This document shows, in pieces, positions 40,815 through 49,483 of a stretch of 64,000 bases of DNA. Made by a program: the position numbers and the translations under genes. The stretch spans positions 2,914,001-2,978,000 of the forward strand of contig NZ_CP119559.1 in assembly GCF_029278565.1 (NCBI RefSeq). Direction: 5' to 3'. Every line of letters starts with the position of its first letter. Position 1 is the stretch's first letter. Source of the DNA: Haloarcula halophila (lineage in GTDB: Archaea; Halobacteriota; Halobacteria; Halobacteriales; Haloarculaceae). A model generated the notes under the pieces. It ran no database searches. It saw only the letters and a list, made by a program, of their open reading frames with translations, and was not told the DNA's origin.

Positions 40815-41981
40815 ATGATACGTACTTCTGTGGCCGGCGCGCTCGCGGATCGCCGCCGCCTCCCGACTGCCCTCCGTGCGGTACTGGGGTACTACGCCGA
40901 TACCGGGATCTTCGACTACGGCAGCCTCTCGCTGAAGTCCGAGGTCGACGACCGGACCGAAGCCATGGTCGCCGACGTGAACGCCCGTCTCGAGGAGGCA
41001 CTGGCCGAGGAGTTCGGGCATCCCGTCTCGTTCGACTACGACACGAAGCTCATCCTGCCCGCACAGTTGACGCTGGGGTACGTCTACCGGAGCGCCCGTC
41101 GGCAGGCACCGGGCGACCCCGTGACCGACAGTATCGCCGACGGCGTCCCCGACGTAGACGAGGCAGCGCTAGAGCACGGCCCGGCACAGCCCCTCTCGCC
41201 CAGGGAGATGGTCGTCCGCGCCGAGCAGATGACCCGCCTCTCCATCGAGGCGCTGATCGACGGGGACATGCGGGACGCGATCAACGACGACGAGTTCGAG
41301 GACTTCGAGGTCGACTTCGACGCCGACGAGGACGACCTGCGCCGCGTCGCCGAGACGGCCCAGGGTGCCCTGCAGTCCCATCTCGACGGCTTGCTGGAGT
41401 CGATGCCGCCGGTGGTCGAAGAGGCTTACCAGTGGGCCGTCGACTACAGCGAGGCTCACCAGGACCGCGACGACTACTTCCGGGACCTGATGACCGACGC
41501 CGAAGCCGGCGACGAGGACGCAATCTCGGCGATCCGCTCGGAGTACAAGTTCGCCGACTACGAGGAAGACCCGCCGACGTTCGCCGATCGGGAGAAAGCG
41601 CTCCCCTACAGCAAGACCCAGTACGCCCGCGTGGGTGTCCTCTACGACGGGATGCTCGACCTCTATCGGCTCGCGGGGCTGGACATCGAGCCGGCGTTCG
41701 CGAAGTCGATCGTGTTGGCGATCATCGGCGCACAGATCTGGCTCGACGACGTCGACGACTACGACGACGACCGCCGGGAGGGACAGTTGACGCCGGTGAC
41801 CGCGGAGTACCTGCTCGCGCCCGACGCGGAGGCGGGCTACCGGCACGTCCTCGATATCACCGAGCAGTACCTCGACCTGGCCGGGGAGCACGCCACGGAC
41901 GCGGACTCGCCGCTGACGGGGATCGCCGCCGAGTACATCTATCGCTCGGGCGACCCCGACGTGTTGCCCGGTTCGCTCTGA
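40815..41981 (+). CDS. Unrecognised 388-residue protein with Asp-rich motif
   Basis: A large acidic protein without transmembrane spans. The first 100 residues look globular (YYADTGIFDYGSLSL, LPAQLTLGYVYRSARR). The C-terminal third has an Ala/Ile helix followed by DDVDDYDDDRREG (311-323), which resembles the magnesium-diphosphate motif of prenyl-binding enzymes in spacing only. No family recognised. It starts at ATG 40815 and is divergent from the geranylgeranyl-reductase paralogue. The neighbour makes an isoprenoid-related role conceivable, but that is speculation. Confidence 0.7.
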   Translation: MIRTSVAGALADRRRLPTALRAVLGYYADTGIFDYGSLSLKSEVDDRTEAMVADVNARLEEALAEEFGHPVSFDYDTKLILPAQLTLGYVYRSARRQAPGDPVTDSIADGVPDVDEAALEHGPAQPLSPREMVVRAEQMTRLSIEALIDGDMRDAINDDEFEDFEVDFDADEDDLRRVAETAQGALQSHLDGLLESMPPVVEEAYQWAVDYSEAHQDRDDYFRDLMTDAEAGDEDAISAIRSEYKFADYEEDPPTFADREKALPYSKTQYARVGVLYDGMLDLYRLAGLDIEPAFAKSIVLAIIGAQIWLDDVDDYDDDRREGQLTPVTAEYLLAPDAEAGYRHVLDITEQYLDLAGEHATDADSPLTGIAAEYIYRSGDPDVLPGSL

Positions 41982-42009
41982 GCGGGACGGCAGCCCGCGG
42001 GTCTCGCAG

Positions 42010-43380
42010 CTATCCCTTCCCGAGCGCTTCCTCGAACACCCGCTGTGCGCGGTCGTAGGCTGCGTTTCGGTCGACGATCGGGTGCGGGTACTCCGGTGCC
42101 AGCCGCTCGCGCTCACCCTCGGAGAGGGTCGGCCAGTCGACGATCTTCGCCGCCGGCACGTCCCGCAACTCGGGGACGTACTCGGTGACGTAGGTCGCCG
42201 CGTCGTCGTACTTGCTCATCTGTGCGACCGGATCGAAGATGCGGACGTCGACGGAGTCGGTGCCCGTCGAGGCGATCCACTGCCAGTTGCCGGCGTTGGT
42301 CGCCGGATCGTGGTCGATCAGTTGCTTCGTGAAGTACCGAAGCCCCTCTCGCCAGTCGGTCAGGAGGTGTTTCGTCAGGAACGAGGCGACGTTCTGCCGG
42401 GGCCGGTTATGGACGTACCCCTCCTCGTTTAGCTGTCGCATCCCGGCGTCGACCAGCGGATAGCCCGTCTCGCCGCGCTTCCAGGCGTCGAGGTGGTCGG
42501 GGTCGTCCTCCCAGGCGATCTCGTTGGGGAAGGACTTGTAGTTCGCCGACAGCAGGTCGGGGTTGTAGTACAGCAGGTGGTAGTTCTGCTCGCGCCAGGA
42601 GAGTTCGTACCGGTACTTCTGGACGTTGCGCTGTGCGCTGCCGGTGACCGCGGCCTTTCGGTCGCTGGCGTCACGCCAGACCTCCCGAATCCCGATCATC
42701 CCCGCCGCGAGGTACGGCGACAGTCGCGAGACGGCACCGACCGGGCGCTCGACGGCGGCCGTCATGTCGTCGCGGGTGTCGTTGTACGTCTCGATGCCGT
42801 CGTCGAGGAACTGGTCGTACCGTTCGCGTGCGGCCTCGTACCCCGCGGTCGGCAACTCGATGTCCGCTGTGAGGTCGGGGACAGTCGTCCCGTCGGAGCA
42901 GTCGGCGAGTTCGGCCTCCGTCGGGGCCTCGGCCGGAGGCAGTTTGTGCTCGGCCTGCCAGTCGTCGTAGAACCGGCTGTGGTTCCCGTAGCGGGGGGCC
43001 AGCCGTTCGGGGTCGACCAACAGGAGGTCGGTCACGGACTTAGCGGGCACCGCCCCGTCGACGCGGCGCTGTCGGTTCCGTCGGGCCGGGCGGTAGTGTT
43101 CGTTGTAGACCACCCGGTCGGCGTCGTACTCCGTAACAACCTCAGAGAGAACGTCGGGGGGATCGCCTGATCGCACGAGCAGGTCGCTTCCCCGCTCCCG
43201 GTAGGCCCGCTTCAACGCCTGTACGCCCTGCAAGAAGAACGCTCGCTGGCGCTTCCCGACCTTCTTCAGGACATCCGTGTCGACGACGTAGACGGGGACG
43301 ACAGGCCCGTCGTTCGCGGCCAGTGCGAGCCCGCGGTTGTCCGGGACTCTGAGGTCCCGCTGGTGCCAGAAGACGTTCAT
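42010..43380 (-). CDS. phr: Deoxyribodipyrimidine photolyase
   Basis: A 456-residue DNA repair enzyme. It opens with the antenna domain (VFWHQRDLRVPDNRGLAL, residues 3-20) and closes with the FAD-binding helices (GYPLVDAGMRQLNEEGYVHNRPRQ and WQWIASTGTD). Photolyases use blue light to split cyclobutane pyrimidine dimers, needed by sun-exposed haloarchaea. Both substrate-site residues (ELSWREQNYHLL block) are present, favouring photolyase over cryptochrome. Full length. Confidence 0.93.
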   Translation of the reverse strand: MNVFWHQRDLRVPDNRGLALAANDGPVVPVYVVDTDVLKKVGKRQRAFFLQGVQALKRAYRERGSDLLVRSGDPPDVLSEVVTEYDADRVVYNEHYRPARRNRQRRVDGAVPAKSVTDLLLVDPERLAPRYGNHSRFYDDWQAEHKLPPAEAPTEAELADCSDGTTVPDLTADIELPTAGYEAARERYDQFLDDGIETYNDTRDDMTAAVERPVGAVSRLSPYLAAGMIGIREVWRDASDRKAAVTGSAQRNVQKYRYELSWREQNYHLLYYNPDLLSANYKSFPNEIAWEDDPDHLDAWKRGETGYPLVDAGMRQLNEEGYVHNRPRQNVASFLTKHLLTDWREGLRYFTKQLIDHDPATNAGNWQWIASTGTDSVDVRIFDPVAQMSKYDDAATYVTEYVPELRDVPAAKIVDWPTLSEGERERLAPEYPHPIVDRNAAYDRAQRVFEEALGKG

Positions 43381-43482
43381 GCAGGGTCGAGGGTTCCCCG
43401 ACGTAAGTCACCGCCACCAACGCTGTTGGGTGTGGGTCGTCGACACAGCCAACTCGTGGTCTCACAGGCGTCCCGATAGCGG

Positions 43483-43690
43483 CTAGCCGAGCGTCCGACG
43501 AGCGAAGCGGGCCGGTCCACAGAACCCGCGCCGCTCGTCCTTCGCGTCCTGCTTGCGGTACTCCCGCAGGACCCCGGAATCGAGGCCACAGGCCGAGATT
43601 CCGGCCTTTTTGTCGGTGAGTGGGTCGCGGCCGGCGGCCGCGACCGAATAGCGTGGCGGCGAAGCCGCCACGCGGTGCGCGAAGCGCACC
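43483..43690 (-). other. Structured segment with six stem-loops, possible RNA or small ORF
   Basis: In the 329-base gap 43381-43709, six perfect stems lie in succession: 43497-43504/43532-43539 (8 bp), 43546-43552/43566-43572 (7), 43574-43581/43597-43604 (8), 43623-43632/43636-43645 (10, loop GGC), 43651-43660/43664-43673 (10, loop GAA), 43674-43680/43684-43690 (7, loop GAA). The minus strand also has a 68-codon frame starting GTG 43689 with a Lys/Arg-rich end (unusual here) and G/C-ending codons. It follows korB, so it could be its 3' UTR, an RNA gene, or an intergenic repeat. No homology was checked. Confidence 0.4.
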
Positions 43691-43709
43691 CGAACCGGAA
43701 AACGGTAGT

Positions 43710-44573
43710 CTAGTAGAACTCCCGCACTAGGTCCATCGCGCCCTCGGGAGCACCGTCGGGGATCTCGGCCATCGAGGAGTCGATACCCTCACGCTGTTCG
43801 AAGGGGACGGAGTCCTCGTTCTGGTAGAGCACGCCCATGTACTCCTTGTCGGATTCGAGGATCTTGTCCTTGGCCTGGTCGCGGTTGTTCGGGTCGTGGT
43901 CCGTCTCGTCGAGGTCCACGATGGCGTCCCGGAAGTAGTCGTAGGTGTCGACGTCGTTGAACGTCACGCACGGCGAGTAGACGTTGACGAAACCGAAGCC
44001 GTCGTGTTCGATGGCCTGCTGGATGATCTCGGCGTGGCGCTGGGCGTCCGAGGAGAACGACTGTGCGATGAACGTCGCGCCGGCCGACAGCGCCAGGGCC
44101 TTCGGGTTGACCGGGGGCTGTTTCGGTCCGTCGGGAGTCGTCCCCGTCTCGAAGTCCTCACGCGAGGTCGGGGAGGCCTGACCCTTCGTCAGCCCGTAGA
44201 TGCGGTTGTCCATGACGACGTAGGACATGTCGACGTTCCGGCGGACGGCATGGATGAAGTGGCCGGCACCGATGGAGTAGCCGTCGCCGTCGCCGCCGGC
44301 GACCATCACTTCCAGGTTGGGGTTGGCCATCTTCACGCCGATGCCCACCGGCAGGGCGCGGCCGTGGACGCCGTGGAGGGCGTAGCTGTGCATGTAGGTC
44401 CCGATCTTCCCGGAACAGCCGATCCCGGCGACGACGAACGTGTTGTCGGGATCGTTGCCCGTCTCGGCCAGGGCCTTCATCATGCCGTTCATCGTCCCGA
44501 AGTCGCCACAGCCGGGACACCACGTCGGTTGCTTGTCGGACTTGAAATCTGTGAATCGAACGTCTGAGCTCAT
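43710..44573 (-). CDS. korB: 2-oxoacid:ferredoxin oxidoreductase, beta subunit
   Basis: A 287-residue thiamine-diphosphate-binding subunit. Cysteines WCPGCGDFG (residues 18-26) and the TPP motif GDGDGYSIGAGHF (about 94-106) with DNRIYGLTKGQ are clear. With the alpha subunit it decarboxylates 2-oxoacids to acyl-CoA and reduces ferredoxin, replacing the NAD-linked dehydrogenase complex. Preference for pyruvate versus 2-oxoglutarate cannot be fixed from these blocks; the korB symbol is by family convention. Its ATG overlaps the korA stop by four bases. Confidence 0.93.
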   Translation of the reverse strand: MSSDVRFTDFKSDKQPTWCPGCGDFGTMNGMMKALAETGNDPDNTFVVAGIGCSGKIGTYMHSYALHGVHGRALPVGIGVKMANPNLEVMVAGGDGDGYSIGAGHFIHAVRRNVDMSYVVMDNRIYGLTKGQASPTSREDFETGTTPDGPKQPPVNPKALALSAGATFIAQSFSSDAQRHAEIIQQAIEHDGFGFVNVYSPCVTFNDVDTYDYFRDAIVDLDETDHDPNNRDQAKDKILESDKEYMGVLYQNEDSVPFEQREGIDSSMAEIPDGAPEGAMDLVREFY

Positions 44574-46345
44574 TCTGCTTCAACCTCCTGTGTACCGCTG
44601 TCTGAATCGATCGTCTGCTTGACCTCTGTTGCGAGTTCGTCCGCTTTGAACCGGACGCCGTTGTACTTGTTGATTCGCTCGACGCGTTCTAACACGTCGT
44701 GTTCGACGATGTCGGCGAACTGCCCGGTCGCGTTACACTCGACGACGATGACCTTCTCGGCGGCCGCGACCTCGTCGGTCAGGTCCGGCCGCGGGAAGAT
44801 GTACGGCACCGAGACGAACCGGACGTCGTACCCTTCCTCGTCGAGCAGTTCCAGCCCTTCACGCATCGCCCCCTCGTTCGACCCCCACGAGAGCACCAGC
44901 GTGTCGGCGTCGGGGTCGCCGAACTCGCGGTAGTCGAAGTTCTCCTGTTCGCGAGCGGTCTCGACTTTCCGCTGGCGCTTGTCGACCTGTTCGATGCGCA
45001 CGTCGGTGTCCTCGGTCCGGCGCCCGAGTTCGTCGTGTTCGAGGCCGGTGGTCATGTGTGCGCCGTCGGCCGTCCCCGGGAACGCGCGCGGCGAGACGCC
45101 GTCGGCGGCCGGGAAGTGGGCCTGGAAGCGGCCCTGCTCGTCGAGCCAAGCGTCGATCTCGTCCTCGTCGACGACTTTCCCGCGGTCGATCTCGACCTCG
45201 TCCATGTCGAACGTCTCGGGGGAGAACGTCTGTTCGGTGACGGCCATCGCCAGGTCCGAGACCAGGAAGACCGGCGTCTGGTACTTCTCGGCGAGGTTGA
45301 ACGCCTCGACGGTCTTCCAGAAACACTCAGAGACGGTCGTCGGTGCGACGACGAACCGGGGGATCTCGCCGTGGCCGCCGTACAGCGTCATGTTCAGATC
45401 GCCCTGTTCCTGCTTGGTTGGCATCCCCGTCGAGGGGCCGGACCGCATCACGTCACAGATGACCAGCGGCGTCTCGCTGGTCGCGACCAGCCCGAACGTC
45501 TCCGTCATCAGGTCGATACCGGGTCCGGACGTCGCGGTCATCGCGCGAGCGCCGGCACGGGCCGCGCCCAGTGCCATGTTGATCGCGGAGAGTTCGTCCT
45601 CCGCCTGGACCACCTTGCCGCCGTACTGATCGACCCGGCCGGTCATGTACTCCATGACGTCGGTGGCGGGCGTGATCGGATAGCCGGAGTAGAACCGACA
45701 GCCGGCAGCGATCGCGCCCATCCCGATAGCCTCGTCGCCGTTGAGCAGGACGTAGTCCGCGTCGGTGGTCTCCATCGAGTAGTCGAAGCTCTGGTCGTAC
45801 TCCTCCTGGACGTACTCCTGGCCCATCCGGGCGGCCTGTTTGTTGTTCTCGACGATCGCTTCGCCCTTGTCGCCGAAGCGTTTCTGGAGACTCTCGTCTA
45901 AGTTCTCGATCGGGAAACTCGTCACCTCACACGCCGCGCCCAGCGCGACGACGTTGAGCATGATCGCACCGCCGGCGTCCTCGGCGAGCCGCTTGAGCGG
46001 GACCTCAAGGGCAGTGGCGCCGTGGGGAACCTCGACGTCTTGCATCGTCGAGCGTTCGCCGTCGTAGATGATGACCGAGTCCTCGTGGAGCTCGTCCTCG
46101 TTCTCGTGGATCGTCCGCTCGGTCAGCGCGATGAGGATGTCGAGACGGTCGACGACGCTCTCTACGCGGTCGACCGAGGTCCGCACTTTGTACGCGGTGT
46201 AGCCTCCGCGGATCCGGGAGGCGAAGTCCTTTGAGGTGAAGACGTGTCGACCGGCCCGGGAGAGCGCCTGCGCGAAGATCTTCCCGGTAGAGTCGATCCC
46301 ATCGCCGGCTTCCCCGCCGATGGCCCAGTTGAGGTCCTCTGGCAT
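44570..46345 (-). CDS. korA: 2-oxoacid:ferredoxin oxidoreductase, alpha subunit (gamma-alpha fusion)
   Basis: A 591-residue subunit. The N-terminal gamma-type domain is present (AIGGEAGDGIDSTGKIF), followed by the alpha domain with GCRFYSGYPITPATD (about 225-239), the GPGIDLMTE block and DVMRSGPSTGMPT that binds CoA/TPP. The C terminus holds the domain III part (WGSNEGAMREGL). It pairs with korB by ATGA overlap. ATG 46345 (MPEDLNWAI) opens the domain. An AT-rich TTTTCTT patch about 30 bases upstream could be its promoter. Confidence 0.93.
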   Translation of the reverse strand: MPEDLNWAIGGEAGDGIDSTGKIFAQALSRAGRHVFTSKDFASRIRGGYTAYKVRTSVDRVESVVDRLDILIALTERTIHENEDELHEDSVIIYDGERSTMQDVEVPHGATALEVPLKRLAEDAGGAIMLNVVALGAACEVTSFPIENLDESLQKRFGDKGEAIVENNKQAARMGQEYVQEEYDQSFDYSMETTDADYVLLNGDEAIGMGAIAAGCRFYSGYPITPATDVMEYMTGRVDQYGGKVVQAEDELSAINMALGAARAGARAMTATSGPGIDLMTETFGLVATSETPLVICDVMRSGPSTGMPTKQEQGDLNMTLYGGHGEIPRFVVAPTTVSECFWKTVEAFNLAEKYQTPVFLVSDLAMAVTEQTFSPETFDMDEVEIDRGKVVDEDEIDAWLDEQGRFQAHFPAADGVSPRAFPGTADGAHMTTGLEHDELGRRTEDTDVRIEQVDKRQRKVETAREQENFDYREFGDPDADTLVLSWGSNEGAMREGLELLDEEGYDVRFVSVPYIFPRPDLTDEVAAAEKVIVVECNATGQFADIVEHDVLERVERINKYNGVRFKADELATEVKQTIDSDSGTQEVEAE

Positions 46346-46489
46346 ACTACCGCACGGGTAGCCTGCGGGGGAAGAAAAGGCTTCTGTGTGCGCCCGCACG
46401 CGCGAGGGTACTCGGATGTGAAACAATCGATGGGATTGCCGGTAGAATCGACCGAAACCACCTTGTCGGGGCCGACCTTCCTCGCCGAT

Positions 46490-47119
46490 ATGGACGAACG
46501 TTCACTGCCCGTCACAGCGGTTCGGTCGGTCGGGCCCGACGCCATCGCTATCGACATCGAGACGCCCGCCGAGTTCGACGCACAACCGGGCCAGTTCGTC
46601 AAGGTCACGCTCCCCGGTGAGGACGAGTCGCGCTTCTATACGATCTCCTCGCCGGACGTCGAGGGAACCTTCGAGATGACCGTCGGCATCGATCCCGACG
46701 GCGAGGTCGCCCCACGGCTCGCCGAGCTGGCTGCCGGTGACGACCTGTTGGTGGCCGGACCGTTCGGCTCGGACTACTACGAGGGTGAGTCCCGGGCGGT
46801 CGTCATCGCCGGTGGCCCCGGCGTCGGCCCGGCCGTCGGGATCGCCGAACGAGCACTGGCGGACGGCAACGAGGCCGCTGTCGTCTACCAGGACGACGAC
46901 CCGATCCACGTCGATCGTCTCGACGCCCTGCGGGAGGCCGGTGCGGTGGTCCACCTGCTGGGAGACGACGAGGAACTGACCGAGGCCGTCGCCGACGCCG
47001 TCGCCGACGGCGGACAGGTGTTCATCTACGGCTTCGCCGACTTCCTCGACGCGGCGACGGCGGCACTCGGTGCGGCCGGTGTCGACGCCGACGACGCGAA
47101 AGTCGAGAACTTCGGCTGA
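46490..47119 (+). CDS. Ferredoxin-NADP reductase-like FAD/NAD-binding protein
   Basis: A 209-residue two-domain flavoprotein. The FAD domain shows RFYTISSP (RxYS-type, about residue 44-51) after GQFVKVTLPG, and the nucleotide domain shows IAGGPGVGPAVGIAE. The C terminus ends DDAKVENFG. It probably moves electrons between NAD(P)H and a small carrier such as ferredoxin; korAB divergently upstream produces reduced ferredoxin, so a link is plausible but inferred. ATG 46490 is the start nearest the fold; upstream in-frame ATGs exist. Confidence 0.82.
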   Translation: MDERSLPVTAVRSVGPDAIAIDIETPAEFDAQPGQFVKVTLPGEDESRFYTISSPDVEGTFEMTVGIDPDGEVAPRLAELAAGDDLLVAGPFGSDYYEGESRAVVIAGGPGVGPAVGIAERALADGNEAAVVYQDDDPIHVDRLDALREAGAVVHLLGDDEELTEAVADAVADGGQVFIYGFADFLDAATAALGAAGVDADDAKVENFG

Positions 47120-47180
47120 CCGGTGTGTCCGACGACACCCGTGCCGATCGAAGCGGGATACACGGGAGCGCAACAAAACC

Positions 47181-47187
47181 TATAACC
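47181..47187 (+). promoter_or_regulatory. TATA-like box for the HTH/Zn-ribbon gene
   Basis: TATAACC starts 27 bases before the ATG at 47208 and follows AAAACC, giving a strong box in a leaderless position. Confidence 0.65.
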
Positions 47188-47207
47188 CGATCGTCCCAAC
47201 TCCGTCC

Positions 47208-47498
47208 ATGCGCGAGGCAAGTCGAACGACGCGCCAGCGCATCGCTGATCGGTTACGCGAGGAAGCGATGGCCGCGGGCGCTATCGCGACTACCTTCGAG
47301 ATACAGACCAGCGACGCGCTCACACACGTCGAACACATCGCGAAATCGCTGGAGCCGACCGACGAGCAGTTGCTCGTCGCTCCGCCCGAATGCGAGGAGT
47401 GTGGGTTCAGCGACTTCGACGACCTGACGAACCGCCCCAGTCGGTGTCCCGAGTGCAAGTGCGAGAGTATCACCGAACCGGCCTACCGGATCGGATAG
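47208..47498 (+). CDS. HTH/zinc-ribbon transcription regulator (COG3357-like)
   Basis: A 96-residue protein with an N-terminal helix-turn-helix (RQRIADRLREEAMAAGAIATTFEIQ, DALTHVEHIAKSL) and a C-terminal zinc ribbon with two cysteine pairs (PECEECGFSDF and SRCPECKCESI). This combination is the archaeal COG3357 type of predicted transcription regulators. It has its own TATA-like box. Target genes are unknown. Confidence 0.82.
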   Translation: MREASRTTRQRIADRLREEAMAAGAIATTFEIQTSDALTHVEHIAKSLEPTDEQLLVAPPECEECGFSDFDDLTNRPSRCPECKCESITEPAYRIG

Positions 47499-47519
47499 CG
47501 TGTTCCCGACCGGACCACC

Positions 47520-47936
47520 TCACTGCCCGGAGAACCCGATCCGGCCGCGGGAGGACAGATCGTGGTCGCCGGACGACCCCCGCTTCTCGAACTCGTAGCG
47601 GTCGTCCGCCAGGTAGACCGACCCGTCGGCCGTCGTCACGTCGATCTCCTCCAAGACGGCCCCCTCACACGGACCGTACGTACAGTGGCCGGTGTCACAC
47701 TCGAAGGTGGCACCGTGTTTCTCACACACCAGTTCGCCGTCACGGCGGGGCGCGCCGCTGCCCTTGTCGAGGCGGATGTCCCGCCAGTGTGGGCAGTAGT
47801 TCTCGAAGGCCACGACACCGTCGCTGAGACGGACCAGGATCGCCTCCTCGGTGTCGAAGCCGTCCCGGACGGTAAACAGGAAACTCCCGTCTTCGGGGAT
47901 CTCGTCGACTGCCGCGATACGACTGTCCTCGTCCAT
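47520..47936 (-). CDS. Small Rieske-type [2Fe-2S] protein
   Basis: A 138-residue soluble ferredoxin-like protein. The Rieske motifs are CPH (NYCPHW) and CEKH (VCEKHGATF), giving two Cys and two His ligands. There is no transmembrane or Tat signal, so it is cytoplasmic, unlike the membrane Rieske at 34827. Such proteins act as electron donors for dioxygenases or as nitrite-reductase small subunits; the partner is unknown. ATG 47936 is used because upstream residues do not match. Confidence 0.85.
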   Translation of the reverse strand: MDEDSRIAAVDEIPEDGSFLFTVRDGFDTEEAILVRLSDGVVAFENYCPHWRDIRLDKGSGAPRRDGELVCEKHGATFECDTGHCTYGPCEGAVLEEIDVTTADGSVYLADDRYEFEKRGSSGDHDLSSRGRIGFSGQ

Positions 47937-48008
47937 CGTTGGCCGACGTAGGGGCGACACTGTTTTCAACGCCCCGGTCCGCCGAGCCACGCTCGCCAGT
48001 CCCCCGGC

Positions 48009-48881
48009 TCAGTAGTGTTCGCGCTCGATTCGCTCGTCGTAGAGGCGTTGGAGGAGCTTCGTCATCGGCCCGGTCCCCACGTCGATCCCGTCGACGGTCC
48101 CGACCGGACGGAGTTCCCACGTCGAGTTGGTCAGGAACGCCTCGTCGGCCTCGCGAACGTCGTCGAGCGTGTACGCGCCCTCCTCGACCGGGAACCCCTC
48201 CTCGCGGGCCAACTCGACGACGACGTCCCGCGTGATCCCGGGGAGCAAGTCCAGGTCTGTGCTGGGCGTGCGTAACGCGTCGTCGGCTACGAAAAAGAGG
48301 TTACTCGTCGCGCCCTCGACGACGGTCCCGTCGATGTCCCGGACGAGCGCTTCGTCGGCGGCGTCGCCGTCGGGCGCTGCACGCTGGAGTTCCAGGCGAG
48401 CGAGGATTCCGTTGAGGTAGTTGTGGGTCTTCGCGTCGGCGGGCAGCGATTCGCTGGGAATCCGGCGGGTCCGGACCGTCTGGAGGTCGGCCGGCCCGTC
48501 CCAGACCGGGTCGCCGTCGCGGCCACCCGTCGGGAGCTCCGAGCAGATGACGACGACCGTCGGCTCGACCTCGGGGTCGGGGGTGAGCTTCCCGGGCTGG
48601 ACCCCGCGGGTGACCGAGAGCTTCACGTACGCCTCCTGGAGGTCGTTGGCCGCCAGGGTTTCGTCGACCCGCTCACGGAGGTCGTCGGGAACGGCCGCCC
48701 CGAACCCCAGCGTCTCGGCGGTCCGCTGGAGGCGGTCGCGGTGGGCGTCCCACCGGAAGGGATCGCCGCCGTAGACCCGCAGCGTCTCGAAGGCGGCGTC
48801 GCCGTACATGAACCCGCGGTCGCGGACCGATACCGTCGCCTCCTCGGCTGGGACGAGCCGGCCGTCTACGTGATACTGCAT
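48009..48881 (-). CDS. pabC: Aminodeoxychorismate lyase (class IV aminotransferase)
   Basis: A 290-residue PLP enzyme of fold type IV. It shows VSVRDRGFMYGDAAFETLRV near the N terminus, DAKTHNYLN with the Schiff-base Lys at about residue 152, and a GATSNLFFV block. Its position after pabB-pabA, overlapping pabA by 16 bases, points to aminodeoxychorismate lyase, the last p-aminobenzoate step. Without context it could also be read as a branched-chain or D-amino acid aminotransferase. Confidence 0.85.
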   Translation of the reverse strand: MQYHVDGRLVPAEEATVSVRDRGFMYGDAAFETLRVYGGDPFRWDAHRDRLQRTAETLGFGAAVPDDLRERVDETLAANDLQEAYVKLSVTRGVQPGKLTPDPEVEPTVVVICSELPTGGRDGDPVWDGPADLQTVRTRRIPSESLPADAKTHNYLNGILARLELQRAAPDGDAADEALVRDIDGTVVEGATSNLFFVADDALRTPSTDLDLLPGITRDVVVELAREEGFPVEEGAYTLDDVREADEAFLTNSTWELRPVGTVDGIDVGTGPMTKLLQRLYDERIEREHY

Positions 48882-49483
48882 GTGAGACAGAAGTTCTCGA
48901 TCATGGTCTTGCCGTGGTCTGTCAGGATACTCTCCGGGTGGAACTGGACGCCGACGTGTGGCCGCTCGCGGTGGCGCACACCCATCACGATGCCGGCCTC
49001 GTCGTCGGTGTACGCGGTCTCTTCGAGGACGGCCGGCAACTCGTCGCGGTCGACCGCCAGCGAGTGGTAGCGGCCGACCTCGACACCGTCGGGGACCCCC
49101 TCGAAGACGCCCTCGCCGTCGTGGGTGACCGCCGAGGACTTGCCGTGGACGACCGACTCGGCGTGGCCGACGGGTGCTCCCGCCGCGGCACACAGCGCCT
49201 GATGGCCCAGACAGACCCCCAGCGTCGGATACGAGAGGTCGGCGAAGATCGGCATCGAGACGCCCGCTTCCTGGGGAGTTCCCGGGCCGGGCGAGACGAC
49301 GATACCGTCCGGGTCCAACTCACGAATGTCGTCGACGTCGACGGCGTCGTTGCGCCGCACGATGACGTCGTCTTCGGTGCCGCCCAGGCGGAGGACGACC
49401 TCGCCGACGTACTGAACGAGGTTGTACGCGAAGGAGTCGTAGTTGTCGACGACTAGGACCGTCGGCGCCGTCCCGCCCGTCAT
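48866..49483 (-). CDS. pabA: Aminodeoxychorismate/anthranilate synthase glutaminase subunit
   Basis: A 205-residue class I glutamine amidotransferase. The nucleophile Cys is in GVCLGHQAL and His/Glu in VQFHPESI. It supplies ammonia to PabB. It overlaps pabB at the front by four bases and pabC at the end by 16 bases, typical of a tightly coupled operon. TrpG is the close relative; the class IV aminotransferase next door favours the folate/p-aminobenzoate role over tryptophan. Confidence 0.88.
   Translation of the reverse strand: MTGGTAPTVLVVDNYDSFAYNLVQYVGEVVLRLGGTEDDVIVRRNDAVDVDDIRELDPDGIVVSPGPGTPQEAGVSMPIFADLSYPTLGVCLGHQALCAAAGAPVGHAESVVHGKSSAVTHDGEGVFEGVPDGVEVGRYHSLAVDRDELPAVLEETAYTDDEAGIVMGVRHRERPHVGVQFHPESILTDHGKTMIENFCLTCSIT

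Noticed and set aside
44699-45901. Open frame of about 400 codons on the plus strand opposite korA
   Set aside because: It is a GC-driven shadow of korA with Arg/His/Asp-rich low-complexity sequence and no motif.
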